From the NCBI GenBank assembly GCA_963782475.1, contig CAWAJW010000016.1, positions 186,001-250,000 on the forward strand: a stretch of DNA of 64,000 nucleotides. Reading direction: 5' to 3'. The position numbers were made by a program, and so were the translations under genes. This document shows positions 8,198 to 17,643 of this stretch, piece after piece (position 1 is the first letter of the stretch; each line of letters opens with the position of its first letter). Source of the stretch: CAVQBP01 sp963782475 (lineage in GTDB: Bacteria > Bacteroidota > Ignavibacteria > Ignavibacteriales > Ignavibacteriaceae). The notes beneath the pieces were generated by a model, which was not told the origin of the DNA, did no database searches, and worked only from the letters and a program-made list of their open reading frames with translations.

Positions 8198-9432
8198 ATG
8201 AAGTCAAGGGTTATTTTTATGTGCATTATTTTTTTATTTTTTATTGGATGCAAGCAATATACTATTATTTACAATAGTGGAAAAAAGGACTATACTAGCA
8301 TATTTAAAAAGCTTTATCTACTTCTAATCATATTATTATTAAGCCGGGCAGATACCGCCTCACGTCCCCTATTTACCTGCAAAGTAAAGTTGTAATTGAA
8401 GGTGATGGTGAAGTAATTCTAATCAAAAGTAATCCGTATTCTCAGGTTTTTACAAATATAAAGACCGCAGAAGACTATACTATTCTACGGGATGAATCAA
8501 TAATTATAAAGAATATAATTATCGATGCAAACAATAATGGGAACCAAAAAGATGCAGTACATCCAACTGCAAATGGAGACTTATCTTTTAAACATTTAAA
8601 CTATCTAACACTAAAAAATATTAAAATAATTAATGGGGATTCTAATTTGTTTGGAATTCATTTACAGTCTGTTAAAAATGCTACAGTGGAAAATTATTCT
8701 TATGATGGGGATAAGGCTGGTATTCAAATGGAGGGTGGTTGTGAAAATATAACAATAAATAATTTTGATATTAGTAGCGGGGATGATGCTTTTGCTATAA
8801 ATGTTTGTGATTATCCAAGAGTACAACATAATACAGAAGATAGTAGGAATATAACTATAGAAAATGGAATTAGTAGGAAAAGAAATAATCAATGTGGATT
8901 CTTTTTAAGGCTTATGACTGGAAGCTGGAAAGAATGGCAGAAAGGAAATAAATATAAGATAGGAGATATATTAAACTATGATGGCAAACAATATAAGAAA
9001 ATAAATAAAGGAGAATTGGTATCATTAGATTTTCCTCGTCAATTAATAGGGGATAGCCTTTATTCAGATGGAATAGTTTGGAGATATATTGGGGAAGGTA
9101 CTAATAAAACATCAAATATTTATAGTGTTTATGTACTAGATGTCAGATTAGATGACGGAAGGCAAATAGTTCGAACTATAGACGCTGATAGTAATGATTA
9201 TGGAGAGTATCCAGGTACAGAGAATATGTCTATTGTTGATAGCATTTATATTGAGCATTACCGACTTAACATAACGAGGGGGAAGGTTGGCGTGTGGAAA
9301 ACAATTCCTAAAACGGATTATACTTCAATATCTATTTTGATAACATCTCTTATCTTAATTATAATTATAACGATTAAATATTATCTTAACAGAGGAAAAA
9401 TCATCAAAAATGAACTCATTTTGAAAATTTGA
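8198..9432 (+). pseudogene. Right-handed beta-helix (pectate-lyase/polygalacturonase-like) membrane-anchored protein, frameshifted
   Basis: An ATG at 8198 begins a lipoprotein-like leader (F-F-I-G-C-K, C at ~18). Near 8326-8345 the frame changes. The new frame reads I-K-P-G-R-Y-R-L-T-S-P-I, then beta-helix rungs (N-I-I-I-D-A-N-N-N-G ... L-K-N-I-K-I-I-N-G) and the I-S-S-G-D-D-A-F-A-I-N motif of glycoside hydrolase 28-type helices. It ends with a hydrophobic helix (S-I-L-I-T-S-L-I-L-I-I-I-I-T-I) and a Lys-rich tail at 9432, so the C-terminus looks membrane-anchored. About 410 residues when joined. It is probably a surface polysaccharide-binding or -cleaving protein; the substrate is unknown. 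Confidence 0.65.
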
Positions 9433-9820
9433 GTAAGTTTATTAAATGTCAATCAATAGAGCTAATGAAAAGTGGTAAAATTGATTCAACAAAAGAATAT
9501 ATTTCAAGGTTTTAAAAATGGAGCCGTTCAATAAAAATTTTCAAAAGAGTTATTATTTTGGTAAAACAAGCAATAATTTGCTCATCAAGCAAGAAAATAT
9601 TAATAATTATTGCGGAAACAAATGGATATGTAATTAATTTGTTTAAGGTATTTTACTTGCAATGATATTTTTCTCAGGACAGGAGTTCTGAGTTACGAAC
9701 ACCGCGTGCCCCGCAGCTCAGTTTCGTCCATAACCGATCTTTATTAAAAAGCATGAGTAAAGCCGGTTATAAAAATTGAGTTCAGGAGCAGTTTTATTTA
9801 TTTTAAAATCCGGTGATTAA
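9433..9820. other. Degenerate intergenic region with gene scraps and a hairpin
   Basis: Holds short open fragments (for example 9519-9638, starting M-E-P-F-N-K-N-F) that could be remnants, but none matches a family I recognise. A strong inverted repeat ATAACCG..CTTTA (9730-9743) / TAAAG.CGGTTAT (9758-9770) lies in it. No intact gene seen. Confidence 0.4.
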
Positions 9821-9928
9821 CCAGCTCGAACTAATAGTTTTGTAAAAACATGGGCTAGATTACATAAAGAAGAATTAATCGAAAATTGGAATAGAATTTT
9901 ACAAGATGTACCCATTAAAAAAAATTAA
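9821..9928 (+). pseudogene. DUF4160 3' fragment
   Basis: After an in-frame TAA at 9818-9820 the frame reads S-F-V-K-T-W-A-R-L-H-K-E-E-L-I-E-N-W-N-R, the usual C-terminus of DUF4160 proteins (K-E-E-L-L-E-N-W), and stops at 9926-9928. The N-terminal P-P-H-V-H part is missing. It precedes a DUF2442 gene, repeating the pair seen at 6535-7026. Confidence 0.55.
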
Positions 9929-9950
9929 AACCCTTATAATAGGAAGTGCT

Positions 9951-10172
9951 ATGGATTATTTAATAAAAGTGAAGTCAGCAAAATATTTAGAAGACTATAA
10001 AATCTATTGTTCATTTAGTAATGGTGAAGAAAAATTAGTTGATCTTAAAGATAAACTGCACGGAGAAATGTTTGAACCCTTAAAAGACAAAAATATTTTT
10101 ATGCAGTTCAAAGTTGATGATGTATTAAAGTCAATTGTTTGGTCCAACGGAGCTGATGTCTTTATGAAATAG
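9951..10172 (+). CDS. DUF2442 domain protein (second copy)
   Basis: 73 residues from the ATG at 9951. The frame can extend to an ATG at 9906, but that part overlaps the DUF4160 remnant, so the shorter start is preferred. It shows I-K-V-K-S-A-K-Y-L-E-D-Y, F-S-N-G-E-E-K-L-V-D-L-K and a terminal V-W-S-N-G-A-D-V, the DUF2442 signature. Function unknown. It differs clearly from the 6535 copy, so the two pairs are not a recent duplication. Confidence 0.7.
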   Translation: MDYLIKVKSAKYLEDYKIYCSFSNGEEKLVDLKDKLHGEMFEPLKDKNIFMQFKVDDVLKSIVWSNGADVFMK

Positions 10173-10596
10173 GAAAACATATAACTCCGGTTAAAAGAAA
10201 ATCATCACAATTAAAAATAAGTACAAATTATAAAAGTTAGCTTAGAAAAATATCTTACATGGGAAACCTGCGATTCAAAATATACTATGAGCTATAATTA
10301 TACTTTCTTTTTCTTCTTCATTTTTACACAAATATAATAATTATCTAAATTCCGGGTAATTCTTTCTAAACAGCAAATAACCTTCTAAAGATTAAAGACC
10401 TAAAAAATATTTCATTCATTCAAATTCAAATCAGCCATAAATATAGTCATTTAAAATATTTACCTGAATAAAGTGTAAATCTTTCTAAACTATAAACAAA
10501 TATTATGAAATTTACCGATTATGCGATTAAATCATTTTGGAATAAGAATTGTTGTTAATGTGCAAAAATTGATTAAAAATATAAATAAGAGTGTTT
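10173..10596. other. Leader region of the pilus operon
   Basis: About 420 very AT-rich bases with no gene. Two similar TCTTTCTAAAC motifs occur at ~10361 and ~10489. They may mark promoter-proximal sites, but no promoter can be named. Confidence 0.3.
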
Positions 10597-11973
10597 ATGA
10601 TAGAATTTAGGTTTACTGCGGCAAAGGTAAATGGACAGGCAATAAGCGGAGCTTTATCAGCAAATTCTGTAAGTGAAGGGAAGAAAAAAATTCACCGTCT
10701 TGCTGAAAAGAATCAGCTTAAAGTTACAAACATTGAAAAGAAATCGACCTTCATGTACAGGGTTAGGCGGGGGAAAGATAAACCTATGCATGGTGAACAA
10801 AAAGCCTATACAAAACAGGAAGTTGAAGATGCCCTGAAAAGAATGGGATTTGAAGTTCTTTCAGTTAACAAAAAGCTGCTGGAATTCCAGAGAAAACCCC
10901 CGACAGCAGATATTGTTACATTCGTAAAAATAAGTGCCGAACTGCTTGAACAAAAATTAGCATACCAGGAAATATTAACGCTTCTAATTAATGACACTCA
11001 AAACAAAACTCTAAAAGAAACTCTAAAAGAGATAAATAATGATCTGAAAAAAGGTGCTGACAGTGAAACTACATTTTTAAAGTATCAGTCAGTATTCGGA
11101 AAATTCACTGCTTATATGCTTGGACTGGCATCAAAAAGCGGTAATATGACAGAGATATATAAAGCGACAGCTAAATTTTTAGAGAGAAGACAGGAATTCA
11201 AAAAAAATCTAAGGAGTGCTTTAATTACTCCTATGGTTACTATTTTTGTCCTTTTTTTAGCCGTATTATTTTATGTTGGATATATCTTTCCTGAAACTGC
11301 TAAACTATTTATCAGGTTCAAAATTGCACTTCCCCCGATGACGGCATTTACATTAAAGATAAGTGATTTTTTAATGGGTAATATTTTGCTTGTTTCAGCA
11401 GTTACAATAATACCCCCTATAGTCTTGGCATATTACTTTAAAACAAAACAGGGAGCATATTTAAAGGACCAATATTTATTAAAAATACCTGTAGTCGGAA
11501 CATTAATTCATAAAACTTTGATAGAAGTTTTTTGCCGGGTTTTCTATACTCTTTACAGCGGTTCGGCTGAAAGTATTGAACCGATAAGAATTGCTGCCGA
11601 AGCTGCCGGCAATAAATATTTTGAAGATAGAATAAAAAATATAGCAATACCCTTGATGGTTAAAAAAGGAATCGGAGTAACCGATGCTTTTGAAGCCACA
11701 GGTGTTTTTACTGAAACAGCATTATCAAGATTTCATTCGGGTGAAGAAACAGGTACAATAAAAAATACTGCCCTTCAACTGGCTAATTATTATGAAAGTG
11801 AAACAGTATATAAGTTGAAAAATTTTATTGAAATGGTTCAGGTTTTTATAGCAATGATAATAATGGTTGTTATGATTGCATTAACTCTTGTTTCGGCAGA
11901 AACTGCCACAGTAAGACCTAAAACTCCCGGAATGGGGAGTAACACAGTACATGTTGAGAGGAATATAGTGTAA
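10597..11973 (+). CDS. pilC: Type IV pilus / type II secretion inner-membrane platform protein (PilC/GspF)
   Basis: Two T2SSF domains: one about 105-255 with a membrane helix (F-V-L-F-L-A-V-L-F-Y-V-G-Y-I-F), one about 300-430 with R-V-F-Y-T-L-Y-S-G-S-A-E-S-I-E-P and the S-R-F-H-S-G-E-E-T-G-T motif, plus a last membrane helix. The N-terminal ~100 residues are a cytoplasmic extension with an internal repeat-like segment. PilC is the platform that couples the ATPases to pilin extraction. ATG at 10597 is preferred over GTG 10591 because AAGAG lies 5 bp before it. It is first in a long operon; pilB follows after 157 bp holding a hairpin repeat. Confidence 0.85.
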   Translation: MIEFRFTAAKVNGQAISGALSANSVSEGKKKIHRLAEKNQLKVTNIEKKSTFMYRVRRGKDKPMHGEQKAYTKQEVEDALKRMGFEVLSVNKKLLEFQRKPPTADIVTFVKISAELLEQKLAYQEILTLLINDTQNKTLKETLKEINNDLKKGADSETTFLKYQSVFGKFTAYMLGLASKSGNMTEIYKATAKFLERRQEFKKNLRSALITPMVTIFVLFLAVLFYVGYIFPETAKLFIRFKIALPPMTAFTLKISDFLMGNILLVSAVTIIPPIVLAYYFKTKQGAYLKDQYLLKIPVVGTLIHKTLIEVFCRVFYTLYSGSAESIEPIRIAAEAAGNKYFEDRIKNIAIPLMVKKGIGVTDAFEATGVFTETALSRFHSGEETGTIKNTALQLANYYESETVYKLKNFIEMVQVFIAMIIMVVMIALTLVSAETATVRPKTPGMGSNTVHVERNIV

Positions 11974-12024
11974 ATTTTTTAATTAATAAATCACAGCTGT
12001 CTAAAAAGTAGTACCGTATAGGTA

Positions 12025-12083
12025 GTCGAAGACATTTTAATCGTTTTTCAGTCTTCGACAAGCTCAGACTGACAGGTTTTGAG
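12025..12083. repeat. Palindromic REP-like repeat between pilC and pilB
   Basis: GTCGAAGAC (12025-12033) pairs perfectly with GTCTTCGAC (12051-12059). The second arm continues as A-A-G-C-T-C-A-G-A-C-T-G-A-C, a motif common in intergenic repeats of many bacterial genomes. No T run follows, so it is not an obvious terminator. Confidence 0.6.
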
Positions 12084-12130
12084 CCAATAAGTTACTTCTT
12101 GGATAGCCCCTATAATACGCAAGGTAATAA

Positions 12131-13931
12131 ATGCTCGATACGTCCCTGGAAATGACCGACAAAATCGGTTACCTTTTATTTAAGAAAGGAATTATTGATG
12201 CCGAAACTCTTGAGAAGGCATTAAATGCAAAAACTAATGATCAGAGTAAATTAAAAAGAAATTTAGCCCAGATATTAGTTGAAGATTTCAAGTATGATCA
12301 TGATGTTATATTTGGAGAAGTTGCAATTCTATATGCTTTCAGACAATTGGAAACCCCTGTTGATGAGATTCCCCCAAACCGTTTAGACTTCATTAAAAAA
12401 ACTATAAATAATGCCGGTGATCAATTAAAGCATCAGATACTTGAACATAAAATAATTCCTTATAAATATGATGAAAGAATAAAAGATAAGCTATTACTTG
12501 CAGCGATTGATCCTACCGATAGAAATATTCCTAAAATAGCTTTTGGACTCGATATAAAAAAATATGAAGTAGCATATATAAAAAAATCATATTATGAAAA
12601 AATAGTTCAGACAATCTTCCCGCCTGAAAATGCTTATTTAAAAGCTATGGAAGAAGCCGACTTCGAAATGCACATTGAGACGACCGATGATAATTCTTTA
12701 AATGAAGACGAGCTTGATGCTGAAATAAATAAAAGTGCTTTAATAAACCTTGTAGAAGGAGCACTTGTTGAAGGGGTTAGAAAAGGTGCCAGCGATATTC
12801 ATTTTGTCCCTAAATCCGGAAATAAAACAGATATAGTAATGAGAGTTGATGGAAACCTTCAGCTTTGGCATGTTCAGGAAGGAACATTACCTGAAGCGGT
12901 GGTTGCAGTTGTAAAGGACAGATCAAGAGGTATGGACAGGTTTGAAAGAGAAAAGAGCTCAGGATGGTTTTATTCAGCGTGAAATAGACGGATATGTTAT
13001 CAGGTTTAGAGTTTCTGTTCTTCCTATGGTAGGGACTGAATTGAAAAACAAATTCGAAAGTATTGTTATTAGAATACTTGATGACAGAAAGGTCATTAGA
13101 GACCTGGAAAAATTAGGCCTTACAGGATATTCAAAGAAAGCATTTACAAAAGCAATAAGTCAGCCCCAGGGTATGGTAATATTAACCGGACCAACCGGGA
13201 GCGGGAAAAGCACTACTCTTGTAGCTGCTCTTTACCAGGTGATTGATCCGACCGTTAATGTACTTACTGTTGAAGATCCTGTTGAATATGTAATTGAGGG
13301 AGCGCGCCAGTTAAAAATTGGGCATAAGATGAATTTTGAGCAGGCTATTCGTTCTATACTGCGTCATGATCCTGATATAGTCCTGGTGGGCGAGATGAGA
13401 GATAAAGAGACTGCGGAAGTTGCAATTAAATTGGCAAATACCGGTCACTTAACATTTTCAACTTTACATACTAATGATGCTCCAAGTGCAGTTGCCCGTC
13501 TCTATAAAATGGGGATTGAACCTTTTTTGATAGCTTATGCAATTAATATAATAGTAGCCCAGAGATTGATTCGAAAACTTTGCAATGATTGTAAGGTAAA
13601 AGTTGAAAAATATGATGAAGCTTATATGGAAGCAATTGGATTAAACATTGAAGAATGGAAAACTTACACGGTGTATGAAGCCAAAGAAAAAGGGTGTGAG
13701 AAATGCGGCGGCACCGGGTATAAAGGCCGTATGGCTATTCATGAAGCTCTTTATTTTACAAAAGAGTTAAGGCAGATAATTGTTCGTTCCGGAATCGAAG
13801 TAGATGAAGAGAAAATTCGTATCCAGGCAAAGAAAGATGGATCTTTAAACTTAAGAGAGTCTGGTTTGGAAAAAGTAAAGCTCGGATTAACATCTATTGA
13901 GGAAGTATTAGCCGGAACAACCGACGAATAA
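12131..13931 (+). CDS. pilB: Pilus extension ATPase (PilB/GspE), split by a 1-base shift
   Basis: The N-terminal part (12131-12982) has an MshEN-like domain and the start of the GspE domain (S-D-I-H-F-V-P). The second part (from ~12955) has R-F-R-V-S-V-L-P, Walker A G-P-T-G-S-G-K-S-T-T, Asp box/Walker B D-P-D-I-V-L-V-G-E-M-R-D, S-T-L-H-T-N-D-A and a tetracysteine zinc site (C-N-D-C ... C-E-K-C-G). The frames join at the AAAA run 12951-12954, where one extra A restores F-E-R-E-K-R-A-Q-D-G-F. About 600 residues, normal for PilB. All catalytic motifs survive, so the break is probably a sequencing indel. It powers pilin polymerisation together with PilC. Confidence 0.85.
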
Positions 13932-13973
13932 CAGAATGCAAAATACATTTTAGTTAATATCGAAAGAAATAAA

Positions 13974-15203
13974 TTGAAACAATCTGAAATAAAATCAGCA
14001 TTTGTAAATTTTGTTGAACATATTCCCAAATCCTACTATGGAGCTGACAGGATTGAATATATAATAGAGAATCTGGAAAAGCTTGAACCTGAAAATGGTT
14101 TGATATTGAGAAATTACATAAACAAAATATTGACAGGCATGATAGAAAGAGATGCTTCCGACGTTGAAATCGGCGGGCATGGCAACGGGGGATTTATTTG
14201 GATGAGGATTTACGGGAATAAGGAAAGGGTAAATGATCTTCCTACTTTTACAAATGAAGAATCGGCAATCCTAATTACAAATTTACTAACTAATAACCAG
14301 AGAAAAATGTTATTAGAAAACCGCAACCTCGATTTTAGTTATACTTTCTTCTATGAAAGAAGAAAAATTGATGTCAGGTTTAGAGCGGATGCATATTTTG
14401 ACCTGGATAATCTTGCCCTTAATATGAGAGCCATAAACTCTGAAATAAGGCATATTGATTCTTTGGGATTTCATCCTAATGCAATTAGGGTAATGAATCA
14501 CTCATATATAAAATTCGGTCTCTCTTTGGTAACAGGTATAACCGGTTCAGGTAAATCAACAACTCTTGATTCCATTATTAATACTCACAATAAAGTTGAT
14601 CCGGCACATATTGTAATTATTGCATCTCCAATTGAATATGTTCACAAATCAGACATATCCATTATCAAACACCGTGAAGTAGGAAGAGATGTTCTTTCAT
14701 TTAAAGATGGTATTGTTCAGGCTTTAAGGCAGGACCCTGATATTATTGTTATAGGTGAAATGAGAGATCCCGAAACAATAATGGCTGCATTGGAAGTTAC
14801 GGATACCGGGCATAAGGTTTTTTCAACCCTGCATACATCTTCTGCAGTAGAATCGATAGATAGAATAATTGCAGAAGTGCATCCTAATGAACAGCAGCGT
14901 GTAAGAAACCGTTTAGCCGATGTTTTAATTTCAGTTATATCTCAGAAATTAGTTCCAAGCCTTGATGGAAAACGGGTGATGGCTAAAGAAGTTCTTATTG
15001 TAACACCAAGTGTAAAAGCGGCAATAAAGAATAATACTACAAGTGAAATTTACATGATGATAAGCCAGGGAGCAAAAAGCGGCATGATTACAATGGAACA
15101 AGATTTGAAGCGACTTTACATGGAGAAAAAAATTTCTTTGGAAAATGCAATTGCTTATGCAAATCAAAAAACAAGGATTCAACAAATTTTAACGGCGGTG
15201 TAA
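13974..15203 (+). CDS. pilT: Pilus retraction-type ATPase (PilT family)
   Basis: 409 residues, starting at TTG 13974; no earlier start fits. The N-terminal PAS-like half is followed by Walker A G-I-T-G-S-G-K-S-T-T (188-197), Walker B D-P-D-I-I-V-I-G-E-M-R-D near 250, and the His box S-T-L-H-T-S-S-A. It lacks the MshEN domain and zinc tetracysteine of PilB, as expected for a retraction ATPase. It lies 42 bp after pilB and 1 bp before the PilM-like gene, clearly the same operon. Canonical PilT is ~350 residues; this one has a longer N-terminus. Confidence 0.82.
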   Translation: MKQSEIKSAFVNFVEHIPKSYYGADRIEYIIENLEKLEPENGLILRNYINKILTGMIERDASDVEIGGHGNGGFIWMRIYGNKERVNDLPTFTNEESAILITNLLTNNQRKMLLENRNLDFSYTFFYERRKIDVRFRADAYFDLDNLALNMRAINSEIRHIDSLGFHPNAIRVMNHSYIKFGLSLVTGITGSGKSTTLDSIINTHNKVDPAHIVIIASPIEYVHKSDISIIKHREVGRDVLSFKDGIVQALRQDPDIIVIGEMRDPETIMAALEVTDTGHKVFSTLHTSSAVESIDRIIAEVHPNEQQRVRNRLADVLISVISQKLVPSLDGKRVMAKEVLIVTPSVKAAIKNNTTSEIYMMISQGAKSGMITMEQDLKRLYMEKKISLENAIAYANQKTRIQQILTAV

Positions 15204-15204
15204 A

Positions 15205-16739
15205 GTGAAACAATTAATATGCATATATTGTGAAGGCAGCGATACCAAAATTGCTGTAGTGAACAAAGAAAAAGACAAAATAAAAGTTTTAAAACAGCTT
15301 CTGTCGATGTTCTTCAACCTGCACTGCAGCTGGAAAGCGGTGTATCTGATTTAAATATTGAAGGAGAAGATTTAAACTTTCAAACCCTGAAGAATGATGC
15401 CTCATCGACAATTACATCTTCAGGTCAAAACATATTAAGCTCAGAGCTCATAGGCGTTAATTTAAATAAATCTTTATTTATCCCTGCATTAACAGAGCCG
15501 TCAATTTATTACCATGTTTTTGATGGGAACAAAGATGAGAAATCCTCCAAAATAACGCAGGATATAATTGATGATATTCAAAGAACAAAAAATGTTGTCG
15601 TTAGTAAAGATGATCTTAGTTATATAGAGCTTGCAAATAAATCTTTATTGTCAGTTTTTCTCAGCAGCAGTGATATTCATGCAATTCAGCTTGTAAATTC
15701 TTTAGCAAGAGCAAACGGAAAAAGAACATATAAAATCCCCTCTGTTAAAAGTTCTGAAATTTCACTTGCTTATTATATTGCTAAAAGGAAAAAATTCTTT
15801 CCTGAAGACCACTCTCTAATTGTTTATATCGGTAAAGAATATAGTAAGCTGATCTTTCTGCATGGAAGGAAGCTTCAGCATATCGGGACAACTCTGGATA
15901 TCGGCACTCTTAATCTTCACACATATGATGTTTATTTCTCTAAAATTCTGCTCGAAATGGAAAACGGCGGAATTAATTCACTTGATAATATAATTGTGTG
16001 CGGTGAGGATGATTCGGAGAATCTTATATTATCATTCTACGGAACTTTTCCTGAGGCAAATGTTTCGAGGCTGGAATTTGATGATATTGATATTTCATCT
16101 CTTAGCCAAAGCAATAAGGATTCTTTATCAAGCTTCAGTATTCCTTTGGCAGTTGCTGTAGATTATTTTGATGATCTTGAGAATGCACATAAAGGAATTA
16201 ATTTACTTCCCAGATATGTAAAAGAAGATCAAAAAGTATTTCAATTCGGATGGCATGGATATGCGCTTATACCGGTACTATTCGCGGCTACATTTTTCTT
16301 CACTATGCAGTTTCTTAATAATAGTAAAGAAATTAGTTCATTAAACTCAAAAGTGGCAGAACAAACACTGCTTCAACGGGAGAATCAGGAAACTCTGAGT
16401 AAAATAGCTGATCTGGAAGCAAAAATAAGCGGGTTCGGGCAGACACAGGCAATTTTAGATTCAGCTGCTAATGGAACAAAAATTTGGACTAAAGTACTTG
16501 CACATGTATCAGACTTTTTCGATGGAAAAAGAGATATTTGGCTTACCAATTTAAATTCTGATAATAATCATCTTGTTCTTTCGGGGTATGCCTTATCAAA
16601 AAGGGTATTAACTGATTTTGCATATTCTGTTAATTCAACAGAATTAAAATCAGTTAATTATGAACCTATCCGAAAACAAAATGTTTATAAATTTAATGCA
16701 GTTTTTAATTTAACAACATTTGAAAAAGTAAAGAAATGA
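15205..16739 (+). CDS. PilM-PilN fusion-type pilus assembly protein, split by a 1-base shift
   Basis: A GTG at 15205 starts one base after the pilT stop: V-K-Q-L-I-C-I-Y-C-E-G-S-D-T-K-I-A-V-V. The frame breaks at the AAAA run 15291-15294; one more A restores K-V-L-K-T-A-S-V-D-V-L. Residues 1-330 have an actin-like (PilM/FtsA) arrangement. After about residue 345 comes a membrane helix (Y-A-L-I-P-V-L-F-A-A-T-F-F), a coiled coil (S-S-L-N-S-K-V-A-E-Q), and a PilN-like end (K-I-W-T-K-V-L-A-H-V ... W-L-T-N-L). So cytoplasmic PilM and bitopic PilN appear joined in one ~511-residue chain. The call rests on topology and order rather than strong motifs. Confidence 0.65.
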
Positions 16740-17632
16740 ACAGGAAACTAAAAAACACGTTAGCCCTTTTAGGGGTATTGCTTGTAATATTAATTGCCGG
16801 CGGTATTTTTATTTTCGGTATTCAGCGGAGCAGAATTTCAAGTGAAAAAGATAAGCTGAATGAATTAAAAGCACATGCTTACAATAAAGATAATTTAACG
16901 AAACAGTACGCAGATCTACAGTTTAAATCGAAATCATTCGATTCTATACTAGCTTCAAGGGAATTTAATATACCGCAAAATCTTTCTTCAATTAAATTTT
17001 TTGACTTTGTTACGGATGTGACCTCCGGTTTCTCCCCTCAAACTCATGTGGATGTTGAATATTCAGATTATGGTCAGGATAAAGAATTTTCTTATTATCA
17101 ATATAAGCTAAAAGGAAGCGGTAAGTATTCTGAAGTTTACCAGTTAATCTATGCAATTGAACAAAGCAAGGAATTAAAGAAATTGACATCTATAAGTATG
17201 AGCAACTTAATCTCTACAGATGATGATGGGATTCCATACTATGATGTTAATTTTAACATGATGGTGAAAGTGTACTACTCACAAAATGATAGGTTTGCTA
17301 CTGCAAAACTTGTTGAAAATGATCTTCGCACAAGAGATGTTTATGATGCTTTTTATCCTTTAATAAGAAATGAAATACCTCCGAATGTGGATAATCTTTT
17401 GGATGTACAGGATGCGAAATTGCTGGCGCTTGTTCCTGAAGGTGCCTTCCTTTCAGATGCTAAAGGAAATACTTACTTATTATGGGAAGGCGAACCGGTT
17501 TATTTAGGATATTTAACTAAAATAGATTATGATAATAAACTGGTACATTTTATTATAAACAAAGGCGGCATAATTGATAAGGTTGATATTCAATTACAAA
17601 AAGAAGAAGATAATAAAAATAAAAAGAAATAA
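16736..17632 (+). CDS. PilO-like protein with PilP-like C-terminal domain
   Basis: 298 residues; its ATG overlaps the previous stop by 4 bp. One N-terminal membrane helix (about 7-29, L-A-L-L-G-V-L-L-V-I-L-I-A-G-G), a short coiled coil, then a periplasmic ferredoxin-like PilO region (F-F-D-F-V-T-D-V ... L-K-G-S-G-K-Y-S-E-V-Y-Q-L-I-Y-A-I-E-Q-S). From about 210 a PilP-like beta domain follows (L-A-L-V-P-E-G-A-F-L-S-D-A-K-G-N, then I-I-N-K-G-G). It probably links the inner-membrane platform to the secretin. The Lys-rich C-terminus is unusual. Family assignment is by position and topology. Confidence 0.65.
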   Translation: MNRKLKNTLALLGVLLVILIAGGIFIFGIQRSRISSEKDKLNELKAHAYNKDNLTKQYADLQFKSKSFDSILASREFNIPQNLSSIKFFDFVTDVTSGFSPQTHVDVEYSDYGQDKEFSYYQYKLKGSGKYSEVYQLIYAIEQSKELKKLTSISMSNLISTDDDGIPYYDVNFNMMVKVYYSQNDRFATAKLVENDLRTRDVYDAFYPLIRNEIPPNVDNLLDVQDAKLLALVPEGAFLSDAKGNTYLLWEGEPVYLGYLTKIDYDNKLVHFIINKGGIIDKVDIQLQKEEDNKNKKK

Positions 17633-17643
17633 GAGAGAGTAAA

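Noticed and set aside
9519..9638. 39-aa ORF M-E-P-F-N-K-N-F
   Set aside because: Too short, no family, in a region of gene scraps; mentioned only as part of the intergenic entry.
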